The position numbers and the translations under genes were made by a program. Below the pieces are notes generated by a model, which was not told the origin of the DNA, made no database searches, and saw only the letters and a list, made by a program, of their open reading frames with translations. DNA of 64,000 nucleotides from Natronorubrum texcoconense (lineage in GTDB: Archaea; Halobacteriota; Halobacteria; Halobacteriales; Natrialbaceae): positions 186,001 through 250,000 of the forward strand of contig NZ_FNFE01000004.1 of the NCBI RefSeq assembly GCF_900100335.1. The letters run 5' to 3'. Positions 54,554 through 62,456 of the stretch are shown piece by piece. Position 1 is the first letter of the stretch. Every line of letters starts with the position of its first letter.

Positions 54554-55429
54554 CTACCCGTACTGTTTCAGCTCGGTGGCCGTCGACCGAATCGTCATCC
54601 GCGAGACGTTCGCTAGCTCGGCGACTTCGGTTTGCGTGACGTCCACGCCGTGGTCGTAGGCTGCCCGGTAGAGACAGGCGGCCGCGACACCGCTGGGGTT
54701 CTTCCCGCCGATTCGACCACGCTCGCGCAGCCACGTTGCGTACTCCCGGGCACGACTCTCGATATCCGCCTGCAGCTCGAGTTCGGACGTGTACCGCGGC
54801 AGGTACTCGACCGGCGAAATCGGGCCGACCGGAAGACCGAGCTCTCGATTGAGCGCGTTGTAGGCCGCCTTGAGTTCGCTTTTGTTCGCACGCGCCTGCG
54901 TGACGACTTCGTCCATCGTCCGTGCGATCGACTGGACGCGACAGGTTGCGTACACCGTCGCTGCAGAAAATCCCTCGAGCGAGCGTCCGCAGAGTAAGTC
55001 CTCGTGCTGGGCCGATTCGAACAGCGCACACGACTGCTCGCGGACCGGCGTCGGCAACGATAGCGAGGAGACGAGCCGACGGATCTCGGTAAAGCCGTAG
55101 GCCTTATTCCGTTCGGCTTTCGACGAGAATCGGGCTCGGTTGTGTTGCCGGCGCATGCGGACCAGCTGGCGCTGACGCTTGCCCGTCACCTCCGCCCCCG
55201 CCCCGAACCCAATTCTGGTCGACAGCCCCCTGTCGTGGCGCGAGCGCTCGAGCGGCGCGCCGGTTCGGCGTCGGCTGTCACCGTTCTCGAGGGTCCGCCA
55301 CTCCGGGCCGCGATCGATACTGTCTTCACCGACCACGAGCCCGCACTCCTCGCAGATAACTTCGTTTTCCGTCGTTCGAAGACGGCCACCACACTCCTCA
55401 CAGCTCTCCGTCTGGGTTGCGCGTTTCAT
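54554..55429 (-). CDS. tfb: Transcription initiation factor TFB (second copy)
   Basis: 291 residues. Zinc ribbon CEECGGRLRTTENEVICEEC, linker DRGPEWRTL, TGAPLERSRHDRGLSTRIG, and two cyclin repeats (LEGFSAATVYATCR; GKNPSGVAAACLYRA), then a recognition-helix region VSRMTIRSTATEL. It is closely related in layout to the copy at 21095-21994, with the same SIDRGPEW and PLxRSRHDRGLST segments, suggesting a lineage-specific duplication. It lies between the MinD fusion gene and the pilus-like locus and might drive either. Confidence 0.93.
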   Translation of the reverse strand: MKRATQTESCEECGGRLRTTENEVICEECGLVVGEDSIDRGPEWRTLENGDSRRRTGAPLERSRHDRGLSTRIGFGAGAEVTGKRQRQLVRMRRQHNRARFSSKAERNKAYGFTEIRRLVSSLSLPTPVREQSCALFESAQHEDLLCGRSLEGFSAATVYATCRVQSIARTMDEVVTQARANKSELKAAYNALNRELGLPVGPISPVEYLPRYTSELELQADIESRAREYATWLRERGRIGGKNPSGVAAACLYRAAYDHGVDVTQTEVAELANVSRMTIRSTATELKQYG

Positions 55430-55727
55430 TCAGTCCCCACCGCTTCAACTTCGTGTCTACGCCATATTATATTAAAACCTTTGAACAATACGAAAATCCA
55501 GAACTTTATAAATTACAGGGGTGGATAGACAAAGATACGATCGATAGCTGATAGTACTTCTAGGAGTGTATAAATATTAGGTATCCGAACAAAAACTGCT
55601 GAAGCTATCGCCCCCTACCAATCGAAACCGACGGAGTTCACCGAAATCGGTGCGCGGGTGTACGCGTTCGGTTCCCGGCCGAAACCGACCCGTCCGTTGG
55701 TGAACGGAATCGGTCCCGAACCGTCTT
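55430..55727. other. Intergenic region between tfb and tadC-like gene
   Basis: About 300 bp, with a distinctly AT-rich stretch at 55470-55600 that carries promoter-like elements for the second tfb copy (minus strand). No gene is supported. Confidence 0.45.
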
Positions 55728-57443
55728 TCAGAGCGCCATCTCGATGACAGTGACGGAAAACCCGTACAGAACCATCGAGGTGACCAACGCTCGGCCGATG
55801 TGATAGCCGAAGAGGGCGCGATCCAACCCGTACCGGAGCGCGATCGAGAGCGGTACCAGGATGAAACACAGCGTGAGGAGATAGACGCCGACGACGATGG
55901 CGAGCGATTCGGCGGGAAAGGCGGCCGCGTCGAGGTCCGCCGTCCCGACCATGTCCTCGCTGGACATCATGGCGGCCATCGCGACCGTCGCCCCGGCCAC
56001 CAGCGGTCCGAAGTAGGCCGCCGTGTTGTCGAGCGTTCCCGTCACCTGTTCGAGACTCCGTTTCGTCTTGGCCTCGACCTCGTCGAGTTCCTCTAAGTGA
56101 TCGGCCATCGAGACGATCGCCCGACCCGCGGGCTTCCCTTCGTCGGCGGCGATCGCGAGCAGCGCGGCCGTCCCGTGGGCCCGCGGACTCGGGACGTCTC
56201 TGAGCGCACCGTACTCGCCGAGGAAGGCGGCTTCGACGCCCGTGTGAAGACGCCGCTGGACGCCGGAGGCGTGCTCGAAGACCTCGCCCGTTTCGGCGGG
56301 GACTCGTTCCGCCGCGAGTTCGACAGCCGACTCGACGGATTCGCCTTCGGCGACCTGGCGGCCGACGATATAGAGCGCGTCGGTGAGGTGTTCCTCGACG
56401 TCGCGAACGTAGTTTCGCACCTCGAGAATCGGCCCGAAGATGGCGAGCAGGCCGGCGCCGAGTCCGAGACCGAGGCCGATGATCGGCGCCAGATGTGCGG
56501 GACCGAACGTGATCGTGATCGCGTATCCGATCGCGCCCGCGAGGACGCCCCACAGCCCCCGCATCCAGAGTCGGTCGGGGACGTCGGAGTGGGTGTGACT
56601 GACTTTCGGCGGTGGGAACGCGACCGGGCGGCGGACGAGGAGCCAGAGACTCGCAGCGACGAGACACGCCGGGAGGGCGACGTTGTACAGCAACACGATG
56701 ATCCAGATGTTGACCGAGAAACCGACCATTGGTACGGCGGGAACGAGCGCGATCAGCGCCAGCGGGATCATGATCCCGAAGGCGAACAGCGCGGTCGTCG
56801 GCGCCCGAATGGCGGCGGTGAACTCCGCCATCTGGTTCCGGGTACCGGTGAGCACCGCCGAGAGCGCTCGATCGAGCGTTCGCGCTCGTTCGCCCTCCGG
56901 CGCGTCTTGGGCGGTTGCAAGCAGGTGTGAGGAGCGGCGCAACGCGGGGAACCACTCGGACCACTCCTCCGCGAACGACAGCAGTCCGGTATCCGCAGTC
57001 CCCATCGAGCGATCGATGTGGCCGTTGAGGCTGGCTGCCAGCGGCCCTCGTCCTGTCTCGGCGGCGAATCGGACGGCGCTCTCGAGCGCCGGCTGAACCT
57101 GCATCCGCAACACGGCGCGGCCGACGAGATTCGGCGTGTCGCCGAGTGCTTCAGTTCGGCGGAACGCCGCTTGGAGATGCGGCAGCGAGTGGATCGCGTG
57201 AATCGCCGCGACGGGCGTCACGAGGACGAAAAAGAGGACGAAGGTGAGCGGTGCCGAGGTCATCACCAGCGGCAACGGGAGCAGTGCGCCGACGATACCG
57301 GCGCCGTAGCCCGCGCGGATAACCGTCTCGTCGTCGTGTGGCGAGTCGATGAACGAGAGCGAGTCGACGAGGTCGTCGCTCCCGTCGACGTCGTAGGGGT
57401 AGAGCGCGGCCAGATGCCGAATGAGTGCCGACGACAGCGTCAT
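55728..57443 (-). CDS. Type II/IV secretion membrane protein (TadC/GspF-like)
   Basis: 571 residues with several transmembrane groups. Two copies of the GspF-like pattern are visible: a first soluble helical part (VRFAAETGRGPLAASLNGHI, FAEEWSEWFPALRRSSHLL) and a second (VAEGESVESAVELAAERVPA, VSMADHLEELDEVEAKTKRS, LEQVTGTLDNTAAYFGPLVA). This matches archaeal TadC/PilC platform proteins that anchor the assembly ATPase at the membrane. It lies 7 bp after the ATPase gene and is the last gene of the minus-strand operon. Confidence 0.85.
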   Translation of the reverse strand: MTLSSALIRHLAALYPYDVDGSDDLVDSLSFIDSPHDDETVIRAGYGAGIVGALLPLPLVMTSAPLTFVLFFVLVTPVAAIHAIHSLPHLQAAFRRTEALGDTPNLVGRAVLRMQVQPALESAVRFAAETGRGPLAASLNGHIDRSMGTADTGLLSFAEEWSEWFPALRRSSHLLATAQDAPEGERARTLDRALSAVLTGTRNQMAEFTAAIRAPTTALFAFGIMIPLALIALVPAVPMVGFSVNIWIIVLLYNVALPACLVAASLWLLVRRPVAFPPPKVSHTHSDVPDRLWMRGLWGVLAGAIGYAITITFGPAHLAPIIGLGLGLGAGLLAIFGPILEVRNYVRDVEEHLTDALYIVGRQVAEGESVESAVELAAERVPAETGEVFEHASGVQRRLHTGVEAAFLGEYGALRDVPSPRAHGTAALLAIAADEGKPAGRAIVSMADHLEELDEVEAKTKRSLEQVTGTLDNTAAYFGPLVAGATVAMAAMMSSEDMVGTADLDAAAFPAESLAIVVGVYLLTLCFILVPLSIALRYGLDRALFGYHIGRALVTSMVLYGFSVTVIEMAL

Positions 57444-57450
57444 CGATCGA

Positions 57451-59379
57451 TCACTCCCTCCCCCGGTCGGCGTACGCCGCAGCTACTTCGCGCGGACTCG
57501 TCCGTCCGTCGGCGGCGAGTCTCGAGAGCCGTTCCGTGCGCTCCGAAATTGCCTGCCGCACCGATGCGTACTCCTCGGCTGGCCTGGTGAGTCGGTCGAC
57601 GATCCGGCTCTCTCCGCGGTCGATCCGGCCGGTCGGAACGGTGTCTCCGTCGTCGTCGAGTTTGTACAGCGACTCGAACCAGATGTCGTCGCCGCTGGTG
57701 ATGACCTCCTCGATTCTGGCGACGCGGCGGTCGCGGCCGTTCGGCGTTCGGTACGCCTGGACGGTCACGACGAGGTCCGTCGCGCCGAACGAGGAGGGTT
57801 CGACATCGAGGTCGGAGACGACGCGCTCGTAGACCTCGTCGGCCCCGTCGCCGTGGATCGTCCCGAGCACGGCGTTCGCGTTTGCACCGACACGCATCGC
57901 CTCGTAGAGCACGCGGGCCTCCTCGCCTCGGATCTCCCCAACGACGAGGGCACCGTCTCCGAGTCGGAGTGCCGTCTTGAGCGCCTGCTCGGGCGAAATT
58001 TCCGGCCCGTCACCGGTTCCGGTTCGGAGCGCCTGGACGTCTCGATCGACCGACTGCAGCGGGTCGACGGGGAGTTCGGGCGTGTCTTCGATCAGGACGG
58101 TCCGCGTGTCCGGCGTCAGTTCGTACAGCAGGGTTCCGAGCAGGGTCGTCTTCCCCGACCCTCGAGTGCCGGCGATCAGTGCGGCCGCATTGCGCTCGAT
58201 GGCGACCGAGAGAAACGCGGCGACCTCCGCCGGCATCGTGCCGTTCGCGACGAGACTGGGGAGCGTAAAGCGGTCGTCGGCCTCCTCGCGGAAGGCGAAC
58301 GCAACCCCCTCCGCGACCGGATCGGTGACGCCGGCGACGCGGACCCCGGTCCCGTTCTCGAGGGCGGCCATCGCGTCGACCGTCGGATTCGCCCGCGAGA
58401 ACGCCCGTCCGCTGGTTCGACGGACGCGCGACGCGAGCGCCCGCGCCCCGTCGACCGTCAGGTGGACGTTCGTCGTCATCGACTCCCCGTCGACGACGAG
58501 ACGGATCGGGTTCTGGGACACCGGCGAGGTCACGTAGACGTCCGTCACCCGTTCGTCCGCGAACAGATCCTCGAGGATGCCGTAGCCGCTCGTATGCTTC
58601 GAGAGCACCCTGGTCAGCAACGGATCGGCCGGCTCGTCGGTCGCGTACTCGATCGCGCGCGAGGCTGCCCGATCTCCCTCGACGTACCCCTCCGCGATGG
58701 CCTCGTACCCCTCGATGAGGTGATTCCGTTCCGTTTCGGAGAGCGTTCTATCGACGACGTCGAGAACGTACAGCGGAACGCCGTCCGACCGCGTGTAGAT
58801 GCGGGCTTCGCTCCCGGTCTCGAGCGTCTCGACGTCCTCGAGACGCGCGCCGTCGTCGATCTGCTGGTCGACGAAGTAGTGTCCGATAGTGAGTCCGACG
58901 GTCGAGGTCAGCACCGAATCGTAGCTGTCGATCCCGATCGCTGCGTCCGTGAGTCCGGACTCGACGGCGATATCCGCGACCGGCCCGATCTGGGTCTCGA
59001 GTTCCGCAGCGACCTCGAGCGGGTTACGCGCGGCGGCCGCGGCGAGTCGCTCGTCGCGCTCGCCGAGCAGTTCGACGAACCGGCCGGCCGCGCCGAGCAG
59101 TTCGACGCCCCGATCACCGTACCGTCGTTCGATCCCGTTCGATCGGGTGAGGGTACCCGTCGCCTCGCGGTCGGTGAGCGCGTCGACGACCGTCCCTCGA
59201 CACGCCGGTGCGCTCGCGAGGTCGCCGTCGCAGTCGCTCGCGTCGACTACCACCAACTCGTCTTCGAAGGAGATACTGCACGTACACGCCCCCTCCGGCT
59301 CGCCATCGCCGAGCAACGATCCGAGCCCGAGTTCGTCGAGCACGGACCGAAGGGCGCTCGCGACCCCGTCCTGTGACAT
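57451..59379 (-). CDS. Type II/IV secretion ATPase (GspE/TadA/PilB-like)
   Basis: 642 residues starting MSQDGVASALRSVLDELGLG. The C-terminal motor has Walker A AGTRGSGKTTLLGTLLYEL, Asp box-like LIEDTPELPVDPLQ, Walker B GDGALVVGEIRGEEA and a His box-like VLGTIHGDGADEVYERV. The N-terminal region of about 250 residues has a GspE-like fold with a Cys-containing start (CTCSISFEDELVVVDASDCD). It would power pilus assembly together with the TadC-like protein encoded next to it. The start at 59379 is chosen over the ATG at 59427, which overlaps the upstream gene. Confidence 0.88.
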   Translation of the reverse strand: MSQDGVASALRSVLDELGLGSLLGDGEPEGACTCSISFEDELVVVDASDCDGDLASAPACRGTVVDALTDREATGTLTRSNGIERRYGDRGVELLGAAGRFVELLGERDERLAAAAARNPLEVAAELETQIGPVADIAVESGLTDAAIGIDSYDSVLTSTVGLTIGHYFVDQQIDDGARLEDVETLETGSEARIYTRSDGVPLYVLDVVDRTLSETERNHLIEGYEAIAEGYVEGDRAASRAIEYATDEPADPLLTRVLSKHTSGYGILEDLFADERVTDVYVTSPVSQNPIRLVVDGESMTTNVHLTVDGARALASRVRRTSGRAFSRANPTVDAMAALENGTGVRVAGVTDPVAEGVAFAFREEADDRFTLPSLVANGTMPAEVAAFLSVAIERNAAALIAGTRGSGKTTLLGTLLYELTPDTRTVLIEDTPELPVDPLQSVDRDVQALRTGTGDGPEISPEQALKTALRLGDGALVVGEIRGEEARVLYEAMRVGANANAVLGTIHGDGADEVYERVVSDLDVEPSSFGATDLVVTVQAYRTPNGRDRRVARIEEVITSGDDIWFESLYKLDDDGDTVPTGRIDRGESRIVDRLTRPAEEYASVRQAISERTERLSRLAADGRTSPREVAAAYADRGRE

Positions 59380-59410
59380 GTCGATACTGGCGGCGCGTTC
59401 CGGTTTAAAA

Positions 59411-59875
59411 TTATACACGGCGAGCAACGATTATCGGCTCCCCGCGTTCGTCTTCCAGCAGCACGAGCGCGAGGCGCTGGTCGCCGGTGCCGCCCAACTC
59501 GGTCGGTTCGTTCCCGTCGGGATCGTTCCAGACGATCTTCTCGCTGATAACCTCCTCTCGCGTGGTGCCGTCCTCGAGGACGTACCGGGCGTGCGTGTAG
59601 TTCCCGTTTTCGTGGGGCACCAGTTCGAAGTGGTCGACCCCCTCACTGGTCAGCGTGCTCCGGGGGAGCGTCACCTCGACGACGCGCTGGGGATCGGGGT
59701 GGCCGTCGGGAGTCGTCTCCTCGTTTTCGATCAGCGAGGTCGCCTCGTCGTCGATCTCCGCTAAACTCGCGTCGACCTGGCGCTCGCTGTTCATCGTCGC
59801 TCCCCTGTCGATAGCGGGGATCGAGATCGCGAGGAGCGCGATCGTCAACATGACGGCGAGAACGTATCGGATCAC
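59411..59875 (-). CDS. Pilus-locus accessory protein with N-terminal TM
   Basis: 154 residues. It has one N-terminal hydrophobic segment (MIRYVLAVMLTIALLAISIP) followed by an extracytoplasmic, acidic domain with beta-strand character (VVEVTLPRSTLTSEGVDHFE; KIVWNDPDGNEPTELGGTGD). It overlaps the preceding gene by ATGA and lies 31 bp before the GspE-like ATPase. Gene order suggests a minor structural or anchoring subunit of the pilus-like machine. I do not recognise the family. Confidence 0.65.
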   Translation of the reverse strand: MIRYVLAVMLTIALLAISIPAIDRGATMNSERQVDASLAEIDDEATSLIENEETTPDGHPDPQRVVEVTLPRSTLTSEGVDHFELVPHENGNYTHARYVLEDGTTREEVISEKIVWNDPDGNEPTELGGTGDQRLALVLLEDERGEPIIVARRV

Positions 59876-60699
59876 GATAATGTCGCGCGAAGCGAGGCGA
59901 ACAGACTGCTCGATTCGTCGTTCCCGTCACCCTCATCGTCCTCCTTGTCCGACAATTGGGCCAATTGGGTATCGTCCGCACTGGCTGCGCTGTCCGAATT
60001 GGACGCGCCAACTGAACTGGACGTCCCAATCGAACTGGATCCGTCGTCCGCGTCGTCCGATCCGGACAGCCGCCGTTCGATCGCCTCCTGGACGGCGAGT
60101 CCGCTGGACGAAGCGCCGTCAGCGTCGTCCGCTTCCACCTCGTCTTCCGGTGGCTCGAGGAGCGTTTCAGCCGTTGCTTCAACGTCACTGGACTCCCCCA
60201 ACGAAGCGTCGGCCGTCGAACGCTCCGCCGCCACGAGCCCCATCGAGCCGGATTCGTTCGCACCGGTTCCCGACGCGTGTCCCGATCTGGCAGCCTGCTC
60301 GTCGCCACCAGCGGTCTCCAGTGCAGACGGCTCCGTTCCTGCACGGTCACTGGTGCCGCCGAAGTCTCGGCCGTCGGCCTGTCGCTCCCGCTTTGCGAGC
60401 GATCGCTCGAGTTCGTCGATCCGATACTCGAGCCGATCGACGGCGGCGATAGCCGCGTCGGCCTGTCGCTCGACGCCCTCGTTGACCGTCTCGACGTTGC
60501 CGACGAGACCGGTGACCGCGTCGACGTTCCCCTCCAGTTCCGCGAGTCGCCGCTCGTGTTCCTCGAGTCTCGTCTCGAGGCGTTCGACGTCCTCGATGAC
60601 TGCGGCGAGATCGGCGAGTCGGTCGAGTTCGACGTCGCCGTCGACGACCGCGCGCTCGACCGCGGACAGTCGCTGATCGATTCGCTCGATATCGCTCAT
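59872..60699 (-). CDS. Pilus-locus coiled-coil protein
   Basis: 275 residues. The first about 105 are a nearly continuous coiled coil (RIDQRLSAVERAVVDGDVEL; IEDVERLETRLEEHERRLAE; VDRLEYRIDELERSLAKRER). The rest is Ser/Gly/Ala/Asp-rich and disordered, ending in LFASLRATLS. It is coupled to the next gene by a four-base overlap. The start at 60699 begins the coil. It may be a scaffold or spacer in the HerA/secretion complex. Family not recognised. Confidence 0.65.
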   Translation of the reverse strand: MSDIERIDQRLSAVERAVVDGDVELDRLADLAAVIEDVERLETRLEEHERRLAELEGNVDAVTGLVGNVETVNEGVERQADAAIAAVDRLEYRIDELERSLAKRERQADGRDFGGTSDRAGTEPSALETAGGDEQAARSGHASGTGANESGSMGLVAAERSTADASLGESSDVEATAETLLEPPEDEVEADDADGASSSGLAVQEAIERRLSGSDDADDGSSSIGTSSSVGASNSDSAASADDTQLAQLSDKEDDEGDGNDESSSLFASLRATLS

Positions 60700-60780
60700 G
60701 TCGCTCTTGGCCGACTCATGGTATTTAAACATCAACTTCGATTGAAGTATTCGGGTCTCCGTGCTGATCGTCGATTCGCG

Positions 60781-61842
60781 TCAGTCGTCCGCGACGACGT
60801 CACTCGCTCGCGGACTGTCACCGCCGTGTGGGGTGTCACGCGGCCGGACCTGCGCCGAGTGGATCGTCTCCGTCGCGTCGTCGACGATGACGACCTCGCC
60901 GGGGGCCTCCGGGAGCCGGTCAGCGTCCGACAACGAGAAGTTCATGTACGTCGGCTGAGCTGTCTGGAGTGCGTCGAGGTCCGCCTGGGAGGTCAACCGG
61001 TGAGAGATCAGGACGTCCGACTGGGAGATGCCGACTTCGGGGACGGCACTCGGCCGCTGGGTCGCCGAGACGAGACTCACACCGGGCGCGCGCCCGCGAG
61101 TCAGGATCGTCCGGAGGGCCGGTTCCGCCACGCCGCCGAAAAAGGTGTGGGCCTCGTCGAGAAGCAGCCACGGGAGCCGATCGATCGTGTCGGTAACGCG
61201 CGCGCGATACAGCGCTTCGGCGACACCGCGGCAGACGGCGTTCATCGGCGCGGACTCGAGCCCCGAGACGTCGATGATCGTCACCGCCGAGCTGCCGAGT
61301 TCGTCGGCATCGATCCCGTGGGGGTCGAAGACCTCCCACGCGTCGGCGAGTCGGAGGTGGTTGCTCGCCGCTCGTTTGTCTGCGACCGGCGCGTCGGTCG
61401 CCTCGACGTGGGCTTCCATTTCCTCGAGCGTCGACGTCGCCTGTGCGGCCTGCCAGACGAGCCCGCCCGCGCCGCTCTCCGGCGAGAGTCCGAGCAGCGC
61501 ACACCACGAGCTCGGATCGAGCGAGGTCGGCGTGACGGCCGGCTCGTCGATCACCGTCGCGGGAACGCCCGCACCGGGGGTCGACTCCGCGAGCGTGTCG
61601 AAGACGCCCATCGGATCGACGATCACCGGTGCGACGCCGTCGGCTCGAGCGAGCCCTTCCGCGAGGACGCCCATCGTGTAGGACTTTCCGTAGCCGCGCT
61701 TGCCCACGATCAACATCGCGTGCGGGCCGTCGAAGTCGAGATGCAGCGTCGCCCCCTCGCTTCCGTCTCGAGCACGATAGGCACCCAACAGCCCGACGGG
61801 ACCGTCCTCGAGGTCGTCATCGCGTCCGATTACGAAGCTCAC
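60781..61842 (-). CDS. HerA-like ATPase of the pilus locus
   Basis: 353 residues. HerA/FtsK-type ATPase with Walker A VGKRGYGKSYTMGVLAEGLA, Walker B LPWLLLDEAHTFFGG, and a following arginine-finger region LTRGRAPGVSLVSATQRPS. The N-terminal part MSFVIGRDDDLEDGPVG has the strand-rich HAS-like start. HerA proteins pump DNA or move polymers as hexamers. Its place at the head of a secretion operon is unusual. The start is GTG 61842; the promoter region is shared with the plus-strand pilin-like gene. Confidence 0.85.
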   Translation of the reverse strand: MSFVIGRDDDLEDGPVGLLGAYRARDGSEGATLHLDFDGPHAMLIVGKRGYGKSYTMGVLAEGLARADGVAPVIVDPMGVFDTLAESTPGAGVPATVIDEPAVTPTSLDPSSWCALLGLSPESGAGGLVWQAAQATSTLEEMEAHVEATDAPVADKRAASNHLRLADAWEVFDPHGIDADELGSSAVTIIDVSGLESAPMNAVCRGVAEALYRARVTDTIDRLPWLLLDEAHTFFGGVAEPALRTILTRGRAPGVSLVSATQRPSAVPEVGISQSDVLISHRLTSQADLDALQTAQPTYMNFSLSDADRLPEAPGEVVIVDDATETIHSAQVRPRDTPHGGDSPRASDVVADD

Positions 61843-61863
61843 AGTGAGAGTTGATCCCTCTTC

Positions 61864-61894
61864 CCTTTTGAACTTTTAGTCCAACATTTAAGTC
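61864..61894. promoter_or_regulatory. Divergent promoter region of the pilus-like locus
   Basis: A minus-strand TATA-like element (TTCAAAAG or ACTAAAAG, within 61864-61880) serves the HerA-like gene. A plus-strand CATTTAAG (61885-61892) lies about 28 bp before ATG 61918. The two elements are back to back within 31 bp, so one bound regulator could control both sides. Confidence 0.5.
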
Positions 61895-61917
61895 AGAAGG
61901 CGCGACCAAGAGGGGGT

Positions 61918-62448
61918 ATGCTACCGGACACCCTGTTGTCGGACCGCTCCGACGGGTCGGATCGGCCCGACCGGTCGAACCGTTCTCGCTCGTCGTTCGC
62001 TCGAGACGACCGGGCAATCGAGGGCCTGCCGATCCGACTCGTGATCGCGCTGGTCGTCGGTGTGGCGGCGCTGGCGCTGATGCTGAATATGCTCGGTGGG
62101 ATCGGTGATGTTGGGGATACTGAGGTGACCGTTGAAATTGAAAATGATGATCAAATAATCGACCCTGATTCGGACACCGAAGTGACTGTCTATGTGATTG
62201 ATGAGAACGGTAATGATGTTGAAGATGCGACCGTGGTTGCAACAGCTGGATCTGCTCAATTAGAAGGTGTTGTGAGAGCAGATACTGATTCTGACAGTAA
62301 TGAGGCTGAATTGGATTTTGATGAAGAACAAAGTCTTCGTGCTGATCAAGATATGGGCACCTTGGAATTAGAGATAATTCCTCCATCTGACAGCAATTAT
62401 ATTGACGAGCAACCAAATCCAGAGATCCGCGTTGCGGAAACAAATTAA
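61918..62448 (+). CDS. Pilin-like protein with N-terminal TM
   Basis: 176 residues. A charged N-terminus (RSSFARDDRAIEGLPIR) leads into one helix LVIALVVGVAALALMLNMLG, the general layout of archaeal type III signal peptides or pilins. An Asp/Glu-rich beta domain follows (TEVTVEIENDDQIIDPDSDT; TVYVIDENGNDVEDATVVA). The first third has the GC-rich codons of the chromosome, and from about 62110 the codons turn AT-rich, so the exported part may have been replaced by recombination. It is likely secreted or assembled by the neighbouring machinery. Confidence 0.68.
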   Translation: MLPDTLLSDRSDGSDRPDRSNRSRSSFARDDRAIEGLPIRLVIALVVGVAALALMLNMLGGIGDVGDTEVTVEIENDDQIIDPDSDTEVTVYVIDENGNDVEDATVVATAGSAQLEGVVRADTDSDSNEAELDFDEEQSLRADQDMGTLELEIIPPSDSNYIDEQPNPEIRVAETN

Positions 62449-62456
62449 AATACCAC

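Noticed and set aside
57421..59376. 651-residue plus-strand frame opposite the GspE-like ATPase
   Set aside because: Antisense shadow of a gene with clear Walker motifs; the product is Arg/Asp/Val-rich without domain patterns.
60277..61854. 525-residue plus-strand frame opposite the HerA-like ATPase
   Set aside because: Antisense shadow; no credible start signal and no conserved motif.
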